Shown here: positions 13,642 through 21,825 of the stretch, piece after piece
Position numbering within the stretch: position 1 is the first letter of the stretch
Layout: each line of letters starts with the position of its first letter
IMG/VR virus record: IMGVR_UViG_3300041583_000371
Coordinates: 1-64,000 of that record
Reading direction: 5' to 3' (one strand)
Length of the DNA stretch: 64,000 nt
From: a virus
Notes under the pieces: generated by a model
What the model was told of the DNA's origin: nothing
Seen by the model: only the letters and a program-made list of their open reading frames with translations
The model's database searches: none
Program-made: the position numbers and the translations under genes

Positions 13642-13848
13642 ATGATGTCTGATATCGAAAACTCACAACTAAAATACACAAAAGAAAATGGCCATAGCGC
13701 ATCCATCAATGGTGATGGGCCACACACGATATCATTTTTTGATGATGTTGGTGTAAAATTCTACACAGAAAAATATGTGGAATGCCCGTTTGCACTGGTA
13801 GTAAATGCTGCAAAATCTTGGGCGAACGGCAATAGGGCAATTATATGA
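13642..13848 (+). CDS. small hypothetical protein, paralogue of next gene
   Basis: 68 aa (ATG ATG; either may be used) after AAAGGA. The pattern NGHSASINGDGPHTISFFDDVGVKFYTE...AAKSWANG matches the next gene (SGHRAEIHENDGVFTVECYSSSGVNVRTG...AENWLS), so they are a tandem duplicate. Small beta-strand-plus-helix proteins of this kind are frequent in T4-like phages. Function unknown. Confidence 0.7.
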   Translation: MMSDIENSQLKYTKENGHSASINGDGPHTISFFDDVGVKFYTEKYVECPFALVVNAAKSWANGNRAII

Positions 13849-13858
13849 AGGAAATGAA

Positions 13859-14059
13859 ATGCTAATACAAACTTTTTTTAAAGAATCCTCCAGCTCTGGG
13901 CATAGAGCAGAAATTCATGAAAATGATGGGGTATTCACTGTAGAATGTTATTCTTCAAGTGGCGTCAACGTAAGAACAGGAAGTTCTATAAATGACATCA
14001 ATACCGCCAAATCTTATGCCGAAAACTGGCTATCTACTATCACGGTACTAAACGGATGA
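13859..14059 (+). CDS. small hypothetical protein, paralogue of preceding gene
   Basis: 66 aa from ATG 13859, supported by GAAGGAAA just upstream. Shares the strand-strand-strand-helix pattern with the preceding gene. Ends overlapping the start of the gp33-like gene (ATGA). Confidence 0.7.
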   Translation: MLIQTFFKESSSSGHRAEIHENDGVFTVECYSSSGVNVRTGSSINDINTAKSYAENWLSTITVLNG

Positions 14060-14316
14060 CCAGCTTGGTAGACCATGCAAATCTTATAGCTTCAAAAACA
14101 CCGGAAAGAGTGCATCATGATATTGCTGGTATGTTATCTAAAGGTGTTTCGCATATAGATGCTTTGGTACTATATGCGAAACAAGAAAATATGGAAATTG
14201 AGACCTTAGCAGAAATTATCAAGAAATCCTCCCTGATATGTGAAAAAATAAAAGAAGAAGGAATCAAGCTAAGAATGGTAAAAGAAGACATAAAAAGATC
14301 CAACACACTTTTTTAA
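14056..14316 (+). CDS. 33: gp33-like late-transcription coactivator
   Basis: 86 aa, all helical. IDALVLYAKQENMEIETLAEIIKKS followed by a charged helix and the ending KRSNTLF matches the C-terminal core of T4-type gp33, which links the sliding clamp to RNA polymerase during late transcription. Position directly before gp32 agrees with T4, where 33 and 32 are close together. The many TATAAATA late promoters here need such a factor. It is shorter than T4 gp33 (112 aa). Confidence 0.75.
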   Translation: MTSLVDHANLIASKTPERVHHDIAGMLSKGVSHIDALVLYAKQENMEIETLAEIIKKSSLICEKIKEEGIKLRMVKEDIKRSNTLF

Positions 14317-14327
14317 AAAAGTGTGTT
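14302..14327. terminator. 26-bp palindrome merged with a promoter
   Basis: AACACACTTTTTT followed at once by its reverse complement (14315-14327). The right arm runs into TTGACA (14326-14331) of the gp32 promoter, so terminator and -35 share bases. Confidence 0.75.
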
Positions 14328-14354
14328 GACAATACAACACTATTTCTGTAATAT
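14326..14354 (+). promoter_or_regulatory. sigma70-type promoter of gene 32
   Basis: TTGACA (14326-14331), 17-bp spacer, TAATAT (14349-14354). Confidence 0.75.
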
Positions 14355-14398
14355 AGAGAAATCAACATGCCAAAAGAATCCAAGGCATGTCATTGATG

Positions 14399-14406
14399 TA
14401 TAAATA
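14399..14406 (+). promoter_or_regulatory. T4-type late promoter core of gene 32
   Basis: Exact TATAAATA between the early promoter and gene 32, so gp32 can be made early and late. Confidence 0.7.
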
Positions 14407-14473
14407 GAGTTGCTTAATAAGCAATACTATTAAAAAAATCGCAAAAATCGTAAAATATAGGAGATATGCCATT

Positions 14474-15457
14474 ATGGCTACATTTAATTTTGATAAACTA
14501 AAAAAGAACCGTTCAAGCTCTTTTGATAAGCTGAACAAACAGTTGGAGGATGTGTCCTCTAAAGGCTATTCAAATCCTGATGAAGGAAAATATTGGAAGC
14601 CCACATCTGACACGGCAGGAAATGGTTATGCCGTAATTAGATTTTTACCAGCACCAGAAGATGAAGATATTCCTTTTGTACGCCTTTGGAGTCATGGCTT
14701 CCAAGGTCCAACAGGACAATGGTACATCGAAAATTGCCTATCTACTCTAAAGCAAGACGACCCAGTTAATGAAATGAACAGCGATCTTTGGAATTCAAAT
14801 ATGGATGACAAGTCAGCCGAACGTACACAAGCGCGAAAGCAAAAACGCAAACTAAGCTTCGTCTCTAATGTTTATGTTGTTTCTGATGCTGCAAAACCAG
14901 AAAATGAGGGTAAAGTGTTCTTGTTCAAATATGGCAAGAAAATCTTTGACAAGCTAAAAGAAGCTCCGAATCCAGAATTTGAAGGCGAAAAGGCGGTAGA
15001 CCCGTTTGATCTTTGGGGTAATGGTGCAAACTTCCGTCTAAAAATACGTAAGGTGGAAGGATACCCAAACTACGACAAATCAGACTTTGCTGAACTAGCA
15101 TCGCTTTTTGATAATGATGGCGAGTATGAAACCAAACTTACCAACGTACATTCACTACAAGAAGTGGTAGATCCCAAGCAATTCAAATCCTACGATGAGC
15201 TTAAAGAAAAGCTACAGCGGGTGTTGAATCTTAATGGAAATGCGCGCAGCAAAGAAATGTCGGAATCTGCGGAAGAAGATGAAGGTGTTGATATGTCTAG
15301 ATTTGCAACATCATCTAAAGAAGACAAACCAAAAGAAAATGTGCAAGCAAAATCTTCATTTGAAAGCAATGCTACACAAGATAAATCTTCATACGACACA
15401 AACTCTGTTGAAGATGACGAAGATATGGAATTTTTCAAGTCACTTGCCAAACGCTAA
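14474..15457 (+). CDS. 32: single-stranded DNA-binding protein gp32
   Basis: 327 aa; T4 gp32 is 301. N-terminal basic cooperativity segment (FDKLKKNRSSSFDKL, residues ~5-19), the OB-fold core with YWKPTSD...YAVIRFLPAPE and FVRLWSHGFQGPTGQWYIENCLSTL, and a long acidic C-terminal tail ending DDEDMEFFKSLAKR that recruits replication partners. It coats ssDNA in replication and recombination. It is followed by uvsX and 41, as in related phages. RBS TAGGAG. Confidence 0.95.
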   Translation: MATFNFDKLKKNRSSSFDKLNKQLEDVSSKGYSNPDEGKYWKPTSDTAGNGYAVIRFLPAPEDEDIPFVRLWSHGFQGPTGQWYIENCLSTLKQDDPVNEMNSDLWNSNMDDKSAERTQARKQKRKLSFVSNVYVVSDAAKPENEGKVFLFKYGKKIFDKLKEAPNPEFEGEKAVDPFDLWGNGANFRLKIRKVEGYPNYDKSDFAELASLFDNDGEYETKLTNVHSLQEVVDPKQFKSYDELKEKLQRVLNLNGNARSKEMSESAEEDEGVDMSRFATSSKEDKPKENVQAKSSFESNATQDKSSYDTNSVEDDEDMEFFKSLAKR

Positions 15458-15462
15458 AAAGA

Positions 15463-15489
15463 TGTGGGAGGGGCATTTCTCCTCCCACA
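15463..15489. terminator. hairpin after gene 32
   Basis: TGTGGGAGG / CCTCCCACA with a short loop, right after the stop of gene 32. No T-run; may be an attenuator or mRNA-stability hairpin. Confidence 0.55.
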
Positions 15490-15511
15490 ACCTTCTTACT
15501 TGGAGAATAAA

Positions 15512-15796
15512 ATGAAAGAATATCTAAAACCACAAGATGATGATTTTGGCTTTAGCTTTGTAGACGAAGATTTTGAAGAAGTAAAAATCGAAGTTTCCAG
15601 AATGAAAACACAAAACAAATCTGATGAAGAAATGATTGAAGATTTACAAAACCGTCTTAGGCTTATGTTTGATTCAATAAATCCGTTTCTCGAAAATCTC
15701 AAAAAAAATCCAGAAAAAACAACTATATATTGGCCTGGCAGAACGGCAAAAATAGATGATTTTCAAGATAGACTACAAAAACTTTTAGTGGGTTAG
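15512..15796 (+). CDS. conserved small T4-like protein before uvsX
   Basis: 94 aa from ATG 15512 (TTGGAG upstream). N-terminal KPQDDDFGFSFVDE motif, then a helical region and a C-terminal NPEKTTIYWPGRTAKIDDFQDRLQKLL. Proteins with this DDDFGFS start and YWPxR end occur beside recombination genes in many marine T4-like phages; role unknown to me. Confidence 0.75.
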   Translation: MKEYLKPQDDDFGFSFVDEDFEEVKIEVSRMKTQNKSDEEMIEDLQNRLRLMFDSINPFLENLKKNPEKTTIYWPGRTAKIDDFQDRLQKLLVG

Positions 15797-15839
15797 TGTC
15801 ACCCACTCTAAAACAATCAACAAACAGAAAGGAATTGAC

Positions 15840-16907
15840 ATGAGTTCATTACTAGAACGAATGCAAAAATCAGGGGCAATCAAAACTTCTGCCATACTTA
15901 GCGAGTCTACATTTTTCAATACCAAAGATGTTATTCCTACCGACCTACCAATTTTGAACATCGCATTTAGTGGTTCGTTAGATGGGGGCCTTATACCTGG
16001 GCTTACAGTGTTCGCTGGCCTAAGCAAAAGCTTTAAAACATTGCTGGCACTATATTGTATGAAGGCATATTTTAACAAATATCCTGATGCGGTCGCACTT
16101 CTTTACGATTCAGAATTTGGTGTCACGCCAGATTATTTGGCAACAAATGGCATTGATGCGGGTAGGGTTATACATATACCAGTTGAGCATGTAGAGCAAT
16201 TGAAATTTGATATTGTGAAACGGCTCGAAGAAATTAAACGTGGCGATAAAGTTTTCATCATGGTGGATTCTTTGGGGAACCTTGCTTCTAAAAAAGAAGT
16301 GGATGATGCGGAAAATGAAAAGTCAGTAGCAGATATGTCAAGAGCAAAAGCTATTCGTTCTTTGCTAAGAATCATAACTCCACACTTGACTATGAAAGAT
16401 TTGCCATGTATACTGATAAATCATGTATATACTGAAATCGGCCCAATGTATGCAAAGACTATCATCCCAGGAGGTACTGCCGTCACATATGCTTCAAATC
16501 AAATTTTCGTGATTGGTAAAGCGCAAGAAAAAGAAGGTACAGAAATCGCTGGATACAAATTCACAATCAATATTGAAAAATCAAGATTTGTGAGAGAAAA
16601 AGCAAAACTACCATTTACAGTATTGTATGAGACAGGCATCCAAAAATGGTCATCACTTTTCGATTTGGCTATAGAATATGGTAGCATCGTAAAGATAAAC
16701 CAAGGGTGGTATAGCACTGTAGATATGGAAACGGGCGAGATCAATGAAAGCAAAAGACGCGCCAAAGACATTGAAACAGATGACAAATTTTTCAAAAAGT
16801 TGATATCGGACCCAGTATTTAAGAAATTTATTGAAAGCAAGTTTAAAATGAATCAAAACGGAGTCATACCCAATGATGATGTGGATGTAGATGAAGAAGA
16901 GGAATAA
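15840..16907 (+). CDS. uvsX: UvsX RecA-like recombinase
   Basis: 355 aa. Walker A is the variant GLSKSFKT (residues ~59-67), Walker B is VFIMVDSLGNL, and the NHVYTEIG and PGGTAVTYASN segments are typical of the phage RecA branch. UvsX drives strand exchange in recombination-dependent replication and works with gp32 and gp41 helicase, which flank it. Acidic C-terminus. RBS AAAGGAA. Confidence 0.95.
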   Translation: MSSLLERMQKSGAIKTSAILSESTFFNTKDVIPTDLPILNIAFSGSLDGGLIPGLTVFAGLSKSFKTLLALYCMKAYFNKYPDAVALLYDSEFGVTPDYLATNGIDAGRVIHIPVEHVEQLKFDIVKRLEEIKRGDKVFIMVDSLGNLASKKEVDDAENEKSVADMSRAKAIRSLLRIITPHLTMKDLPCILINHVYTEIGPMYAKTIIPGGTAVTYASNQIFVIGKAQEKEGTEIAGYKFTINIEKSRFVREKAKLPFTVLYETGIQKWSSLFDLAIEYGSIVKINQGWYSTVDMETGEINESKRRAKDIETDDKFFKKLISDPVFKKFIESKFKMNQNGVIPNDDVDVDEEEE

Positions 16908-16912
16908 TAAGA

Positions 16913-18295
16913 ATGTCATTAGAAAACACTATACTTGCCAACTTACTATACAATGTTGAATACTTCCAAAAGGTTTTTCCATACATCAAAGAAGATTATT
17001 TTGACGACATATCTTCGAAAAAAATACTGGACACATTTTCTATTTTAGTAGAAAAATACAAAGTAACACCTTCCAAAGAAGCCTTAGCGGTTTCTTTGGA
17101 AGGTAGAAAAGACCTAAACGAAAATCTATTTAAAGAAGTTATTGACAAGTTATCAGAACTGAAAGTTGACCCGGAAACCAATATTGATTGGTTGGTAGAC
17201 GAGACAGAAAAATTCTGCCAAGATAAAGACCTTTTCAATTCAATTAGAAAATCTATCCTAATTCTAGATGGCAAAGACCAAGAGTTAGACAAAGGCGCAA
17301 TCCCTGATCTTCTTTCAAAGTCACTGTCAATTAGTTTCGATAGTCATATCGGGCACGATTTCCTTGAAGATTTTGAATCGCGGTTTGAATACTATCATAG
17401 AAAAGAAGAACGCATTCCCTTTGATCTTGATATGTTCAATACCATCACTAAGGGTGGATTGCCAAAGAAGTCACTTACATTATTCTTAGGTGCGACTGGT
17501 ACAGGCAAAAGTATTGTAAAGTGCCATATGGCGGCGGCACATTTACTTTTTGGTAAAAATGTTCTGTATATTACGGCAGAATTGAGTGAGGAAGAAGTAG
17601 GTAGAAGAATTGATGCAAATATTTTAGACATAACACTTGATGAAATAATGGATCTACCTTTTAGTGCATATACCAAAAAAATAAACAAATTCAAAGCGAA
17701 TACACCCGGGAAATTGGTTATCAAAGAGTATCCTACAAGTTCTGCACATGTTGGGCATTTCAGAAATCTATTGAATGAATTGCGACAAAAGAAAAACTTC
17801 AAACCTGACATCATATTTTTAGACTACATAAATATATGTGCATCATCCAGAATACGAGGAGCTGCGGCTGCGAATTCATATACTTTAGTGAAGTCAATAG
17901 CAGAAGAAGTTAGAGGCTTGGCGGTAGAGTATAATGTCCCTATTGTATCAAGTTCACAATTAAACAGGTCTGGGTTCGGAAATTCGGACGTAGATTTGAC
18001 AAATACTTCAGAATGTATATACAAACATGAAAAAGTAACCAAATCCAATGGGGATGTAATCGAAATACAACACCTAATGCCCAACGATAGGGTACAGACT
18101 GAAGACGGCACTAAAATAGTAACAATGGTGCATCATCCCAAGTTAAAAGATTGCACATCCATAAAGACAAAAAAAGGGAAAACCATAATTGTTAGTAAAG
18201 ACCATGTTTTCCCATCTAAATCAATAGACGGTCGTGTATCTAGACTTTCTTACAACGAAGGTTTGAATGTGGGCGCTTTCTTGAATAGCAAGTGA
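16913..18295 (+). CDS. 41: replicative helicase gp41, N-terminal part fused to split intein N-half
   Basis: 460 aa. Residues 1-367 are DnaB-type helicase: Walker A GATGTGKS, Walker B DIIFLDYINIC, and SSQLNRSGFGNSDVDLTNTSE. The reading then changes at Cys368 into an intein N-half (93 aa) ending in TGA. The missing C-terminal helicase part is in the next gene. Protein trans-splicing would rejoin 367 + 100 residues, close to the 475 aa of T4 gp41. gp41 unwinds DNA ahead of the fork and binds primase gp61. Confidence 0.9.
   Translation: MSLENTILANLLYNVEYFQKVFPYIKEDYFDDISSKKILDTFSILVEKYKVTPSKEALAVSLEGRKDLNENLFKEVIDKLSELKVDPETNIDWLVDETEKFCQDKDLFNSIRKSILILDGKDQELDKGAIPDLLSKSLSISFDSHIGHDFLEDFESRFEYYHRKEERIPFDLDMFNTITKGGLPKKSLTLFLGATGTGKSIVKCHMAAAHLLFGKNVLYITAELSEEEVGRRIDANILDITLDEIMDLPFSAYTKKINKFKANTPGKLVIKEYPTSSAHVGHFRNLLNELRQKKNFKPDIIFLDYINICASSRIRGAAAANSYTLVKSIAEEVRGLAVEYNVPIVSSSQLNRSGFGNSDVDLTNTSECIYKHEKVTKSNGDVIEIQHLMPNDRVQTEDGTKIVTMVHHPKLKDCTSIKTKKGKTIIVSKDHVFPSKSIDGRVSRLSYNEGLNVGAFLNSK
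18014..18292 (+). other. split intein N-half in gp41
   Basis: Starts with Cys1 (CIYKHEKV), has block B-like ISVSKDHVFP region (IIVSKDHVFPSK) and ends with VGAFLNSK. Homologous in layout to the natural split inteins described for gp41 helicases from metagenomes. Confidence 0.85.
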
Positions 18296-18305
18296 AAGGT
18301 AGTGT

Positions 18306-18575
18306 ATGATAAATGAAAAGTTGGAATCCGTATGTTATCTAAAAGCAGAGCATATGATAATCAACGGAATGGTAAAAGATATGGATGTGTTTCAGCTAAC
18401 AGATCTATTGATATCCATAGAAATTGAAAAGATAGAAAAGCAGCAAATTGAAGACTGCAAAATAGACTATGATGATGAGATCGTAGAGATTTCAGAAGTT
18501 GGTGAATTGGAAACTGTTGATATCTCTGTAACCGGAAACCAGCTATTTTATTGCAACGACATATTAACAAAAAAT
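18306..18575 (+). other. split intein C-half in gp41
   Basis: Ends with the catalytic Asn of ILTKN before Ser+1. The first ~50 residues have no counterpart in short C-inteins. Confidence 0.85.
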
Positions 18576-18878
18576 AGTATGGGCATAACACATACAGCGG
18601 ATGCCATATTTGCCTTAATAACATCGGAAGATCTTGAAAATATGGGGCAACTCATGTTCAAGCAGCTAAAAAATAGATGGGGTGATATCAATGTAAATCG
18701 TAGATTTTTGATAGGTATTGATAAGCCAAGAATGAAACTGCGCAATTTAGATGCAAGTGTCCAAAAAACAGTAATGAATGAGAATAATAGTCATACTGAA
18801 AATACAAGTCAAGACAATAACTATAATAACATACATAAGATTAAGAAAAACAAATTATTTGATGTAGGAGATTTTTAA
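18306..18878 (+). CDS. 41: split intein C-half fused to C-terminal part of gp41
   Basis: 190 aa in a different frame from the N-part, 10 bases downstream. Residues 1-90 end in the intein C-terminal blocks VDISVTGNQLFYCNDILTKN; the helicase resumes with SMGITHTADAIFALI (Ser+1) and continues through LKNRWGDINVNRRFLIGIDKPRMKL. The C-half is long: about 50 residues precede the usual 40-residue intein segment, function unknown. The last ~40 residues are polar, ending in the gp41-like tail FDVGDF. GAAAGG ribosome site. Confidence 0.9.
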   Translation: MINEKLESVCYLKAEHMIINGMVKDMDVFQLTDLLISIEIEKIEKQQIEDCKIDYDDEIVEISEVGELETVDISVTGNQLFYCNDILTKNSMGITHTADAIFALITSEDLENMGQLMFKQLKNRWGDINVNRRFLIGIDKPRMKLRNLDASVQKTVMNENNSHTENTSQDNNYNNIHKIKKNKLFDVGDF

Positions 18879-19072
18879 TGAGCTATACTGTTATACGCAA
18901 CGAAAAGCAGCATTTTGATATTGTAGAAAAGGTGACGCAGACGACTATTAAATTAAGTGCAAATGAAACAAGTGCAGAAAACATTTGCAAAAATCTTAAC
19001 TTAGGTGCTGGATTTCGTGGTTTCACGCCACATTTTTTTGCGGATTTGAATTTTAAAAGGATTAAAACATGA
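18878..19072 (+). CDS. small conserved phage protein, 64 aa
   Basis: Starts in TAATG overlap with gp41-C. Contains GAGFRGFTPHFF, a Gly-Phe/aromatic motif seen in short proteins next to replication genes of T4-like phages. It overlaps the next gene by four bases. Function unknown. Confidence 0.75.
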   Translation: MSYTVIRNEKQHFDIVEKVTQTTIKLSANETSAENICKNLNLGAGFRGFTPHFFADLNFKRIKT

Positions 19073-19605
19073 TTATTATAGAAAGCAGGGAAGATACTTT
19101 TGATGTCGTTAGGTCAAAAATTGAGGCTCTTAAAGGTTCTTATTTGGTTGACATAGATACCATAACAAAAGTCCAGCTAAAAGGTGGAAAAAAGAATCCA
19201 ATGCAAGGCAAAGTAACTAAGTTGGTCGCTGGTTCTAAAGTTGTTTTGTGCTCAAATGTAAAGAATGCTTATGAAAGTATGGTAAAATCCCGCATGGAAA
19301 AAGAAGGCAAAGACCCCGAAGAATTTGTTCTCAAACCACGCCCATGGGGAAGTAGAATCGAAGACACGCCGTTTGTAGAACACAAAGGCAACTTTTACAT
19401 AGAGTGCTTTTTTAAAGAATCAGGTGCTTCGACATATTTCTTAGATGGCGAACCAATTGAAAAAGATGATATTGAAGGGTTGGAGCCTCCTAAATCGTCA
19501 GAAGAATCACAAGGTGGTATCAGTGACAAGGTTATTATCCGAACATATGCCATGGAATCGATTGAAAGAATGGTTGTTCTTTCAGAAATACAAAATATAG
19601 AGTGA
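19069..19605 (+). CDS. conserved phage protein, 178 aa
   Basis: Starts MIIIESREDTFDVVRSK. The core NAYESMVKSRMEKEGKDPEEF followed by PRPWGSRIEDTPFVEHKGNFYIECFF is a pattern I have seen in phage proteins of unknown role near replication genes. Ends with an acidic linker and a short beta segment. Coupled to the preceding gene (ATGA overlap type). Confidence 0.75.
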   Translation: MIIIESREDTFDVVRSKIEALKGSYLVDIDTITKVQLKGGKKNPMQGKVTKLVAGSKVVLCSNVKNAYESMVKSRMEKEGKDPEEFVLKPRPWGSRIEDTPFVEHKGNFYIECFFKESGASTYFLDGEPIEKDDIEGLEPPKSSEESQGGISDKVIIRTYAMESIERMVVLSEIQNIE

Positions 19606-19620
19606 TGGGAAATATGACGC

Positions 19621-21243
19621 ATGGATGAAGATATCAACAAGCAAGACGAGGATAAAAACCAACAAATAGTAGACCTCTACAAAACTATCATAGCAGAAAA
19701 GAAAGGGTTGCCTGTATATAAAGATTTTCTTGTGCATGGCATAACCAGAGATATACTAAGAGGAAGATTTGGTGGAATAGAAACCCTTCATCAATTTGTA
19801 AAAGACAATCACGAAGAATTTCTTTCAGAGCATTTCTTTTCAGTTGATGACATATTTGCATCTAATAAAAACTTGATTAACAGCAACAAAAAAGTGTTTA
19901 TTGTAACTACTGCGGTAGGAAACTGTAAGGCCCATCACGGGTTTCTTGATGCTATTAAGACATTTTGCAAAAGAAATGATGCGCAGGCTGCAATCATGCC
20001 TTGTGAAAGCATAACCAATAGTTTCGAAAACAAAACTGCAGTTTTTGATCCAGTATTCAGTGATCCCTCATATTTGTTTGTTCAAGCAGACACGCCATTA
20101 AACGAAAACATTTCGCTATGTAGTATTCAAGTTTCGGCAAAACAAATTAAACCAATTACTGGGTTATCACGACTCGGAAACCGTGAAGGGTCTAATATTT
20201 TTGCAAGTCCTAAACAATTCTTAGAATATATTCCTGCTGGGAACAGTAGAGGTAAAAACTATTCAATAATGACAACAGGTGCTTGTACTTTACCTCAATA
20301 CTATTCTGATTTTTTTATGTCAAAGAGATTGTCATATATTGCAGATTTCGACCACAAGATGGGTGCTATAATTGTAGAAATTGAAGATGATAAGTTATTT
20401 CATTTTAGACAAATACAATGTGATGAAAGCGGTGCTTTTGTTGATCTTGGTAAGATGTATATGCCAAATGGTCAGGTCAAAGACATACCAATTAATATTG
20501 TATTTGGGGATCTTCATGGAACAAGTGTGGATAAAGACGCACTTGATGCATTCATCAACACCTTTTCAAAAATGAAAGTAAAAAGCATTTATCTACATGA
20601 TGTATTTGATGGGTACAGTATTAGCCATCATGTCAAATCTATAGTAGAAAGAAGCCAAAGGGCATTGAGCGGCGAAGAAGATTTGCATGATGAGCTCGAA
20701 CAAACCTTCGATTTAATTAAAAGCATTGATATTGCTTTAAAACCAAGCAAGATATATATCGTAAAATCTAACCACGATGAATTTCTCACAAGATACATAT
20801 CAAGCGGTAGATATGTTGAAGACCCCAAAAACCACTACCTATCATTGAAGATTGCAACTGCACTTTTTGAAGATGAAGACGTGTTGAAGCGCGGGTTCAA
20901 GTTGACTAATAATAAGATACCTAATAGTTGGGTTTTCTTATCAAGGGATGACTCTTCAAAGGTAGCAAATATAGAATGTGGTTCTCATGGCGATTTGGGG
21001 TTGAATGGTGCTAAACCATCACTTAATGGCTTAGAACAGGTGTATGGTGATTGTGTGGTAGGACATAACCACACAGGCGCAATACAAAGGGGAGTGTTTA
21101 GAGTTGGTACTGTTTCCAAACTAGATTTAGGCTATAATAGAGGGCCTTCATCTTGGACTCACACCTCTTGCTTGGTGGCAGAAAATGGGCAGAGACAGCT
21201 TATTAATGTCATAAATGGAAAATGCACCAATTTACAGTTGTGA
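19621..21243 (+). CDS. large calcineurin-like metallophosphoesterase
   Basis: 540 aa. The C-terminal half (from residue ~295) carries the metal motifs FGDLHG, SNHDEFL, GSHGDLG and GHNHTG of the metallophosphoesterase superfamily; the N-terminal half (~290 aa, with VTTAVGN and DFDHKMGA) has no family I know. The layout resembles phage T5 A1-type proteins, needed there for host DNA breakdown, but that link is tentative. A strong terminator follows. Confidence 0.8.
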   Translation: MDEDINKQDEDKNQQIVDLYKTIIAEKKGLPVYKDFLVHGITRDILRGRFGGIETLHQFVKDNHEEFLSEHFFSVDDIFASNKNLINSNKKVFIVTTAVGNCKAHHGFLDAIKTFCKRNDAQAAIMPCESITNSFENKTAVFDPVFSDPSYLFVQADTPLNENISLCSIQVSAKQIKPITGLSRLGNREGSNIFASPKQFLEYIPAGNSRGKNYSIMTTGACTLPQYYSDFFMSKRLSYIADFDHKMGAIIVEIEDDKLFHFRQIQCDESGAFVDLGKMYMPNGQVKDIPINIVFGDLHGTSVDKDALDAFINTFSKMKVKSIYLHDVFDGYSISHHVKSIVERSQRALSGEEDLHDELEQTFDLIKSIDIALKPSKIYIVKSNHDEFLTRYISSGRYVEDPKNHYLSLKIATALFEDEDVLKRGFKLTNNKIPNSWVFLSRDDSSKVANIECGSHGDLGLNGAKPSLNGLEQVYGDCVVGHNHTGAIQRGVFRVGTVSKLDLGYNRGPSSWTHTSCLVAENGQRQLINVINGKCTNLQL

Positions 21244-21249
21244 GAAAAG

Positions 21250-21281
21250 AGGCGACCAGTATAACCAACTGGTCGCCTTTT
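21250..21281. terminator. rho-independent terminator
   Basis: AGGCGACCAGT / ACTGGTCGCCT with a 7-base loop, then TTT, right after the phosphoesterase stop. Confidence 0.9.
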
Positions 21282-21358
21282 ATATTAGGTATGCAAAAAA
21301 TGCACGTTAGATATGCTATAATAAATTACAATTTACTCTCTTTTTAGTGTAATGTAGA

Positions 21359-21366
21359 TATAAATA
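21359..21366 (+). promoter_or_regulatory. T4-type late promoter core
   Basis: Exact TATAAATA, 27 bases before the gene at 21393. Confidence 0.7.
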
Positions 21367-21392
21367 AGTACATCAATAAGATAGGAAATGAC

Positions 21393-21542
21393 ATGAGGTT
21401 TTTAAGAAATATTTTTGGATACAATAGTGTATCCATTGACATTAATATAATGAGATGGGCAAAAACAGAGTATAAAAAAGACTATCTGTTTGCTTACTAT
21501 GAAATTACAAATGGTAGAATTCCATTTACTGGTGTTATGTAA
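21393..21542 (+). CDS. small hypothetical protein, 49 aa
   Basis: MRFLRNIFGYNSVSIDI..., ATG after ATAGGAAATGAC. Shares a TAATG junction with the next gene, so the two are one late unit. No motif recognised. Confidence 0.65.
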   Translation: MRFLRNIFGYNSVSIDINIMRWAKTEYKKDYLFAYYEITNGRIPFTGVM

Positions 21543-21730
21543 TGAAAAACACAATCAAATGGCTTAGTGACTTTATTTTTAAATCCCATGACGATGAGTA
21601 TAATTATTTGGCATCATCAGAAAACCTTGAAGATTTAGAAAGAAGGCAGCGTCTTTTGTCGAAAGGTGATGCACCGATACAGAAATATAATAGGTTTTTG
21701 CCAAACTATAAAAATCAAATCGAGAACTGA
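21542..21730 (+). CDS. DUF3563-like small protein
   Basis: 62 aa. The NYLASSENLEDLERRQRLL stretch matches the pattern of DUF3563 (a short helix ending in LERR-x-R-x-L) found in proteobacteria and their phages; role unknown. Followed at once by a strong terminator. Confidence 0.65.
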   Translation: MKNTIKWLSDFIFKSHDDEYNYLASSENLEDLERRQRLLSKGDAPIQKYNRFLPNYKNQIEN

Positions 21731-21755
21731 AAAGGGGGCATCGCGCCCCCTTTTT
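21731..21755. terminator. rho-independent terminator
   Basis: AAAGGGGGC / GCCCCCTTT with a 5-base loop and a T-run; the next late promoter begins two bases later. Confidence 0.9.
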
Positions 21756-21756
21756 G

Positions 21757-21764
21757 TATAAATA
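21757..21764 (+). promoter_or_regulatory. T4-type late promoter core
   Basis: Exact TATAAATA directly after the terminator, upstream of the 694-aa late gene. Confidence 0.8.
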
Positions 21765-21825
21765 GATTAAAGTGCAATTTGCGCTATCATAAATACACAT
21801 ATTATCTTATTCAGAGGAAATCGAA

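Noticed and set aside
15840-16907. Host RecA
   Set aside because: Walker A variant, length and gene neighbours match phage UvsX.
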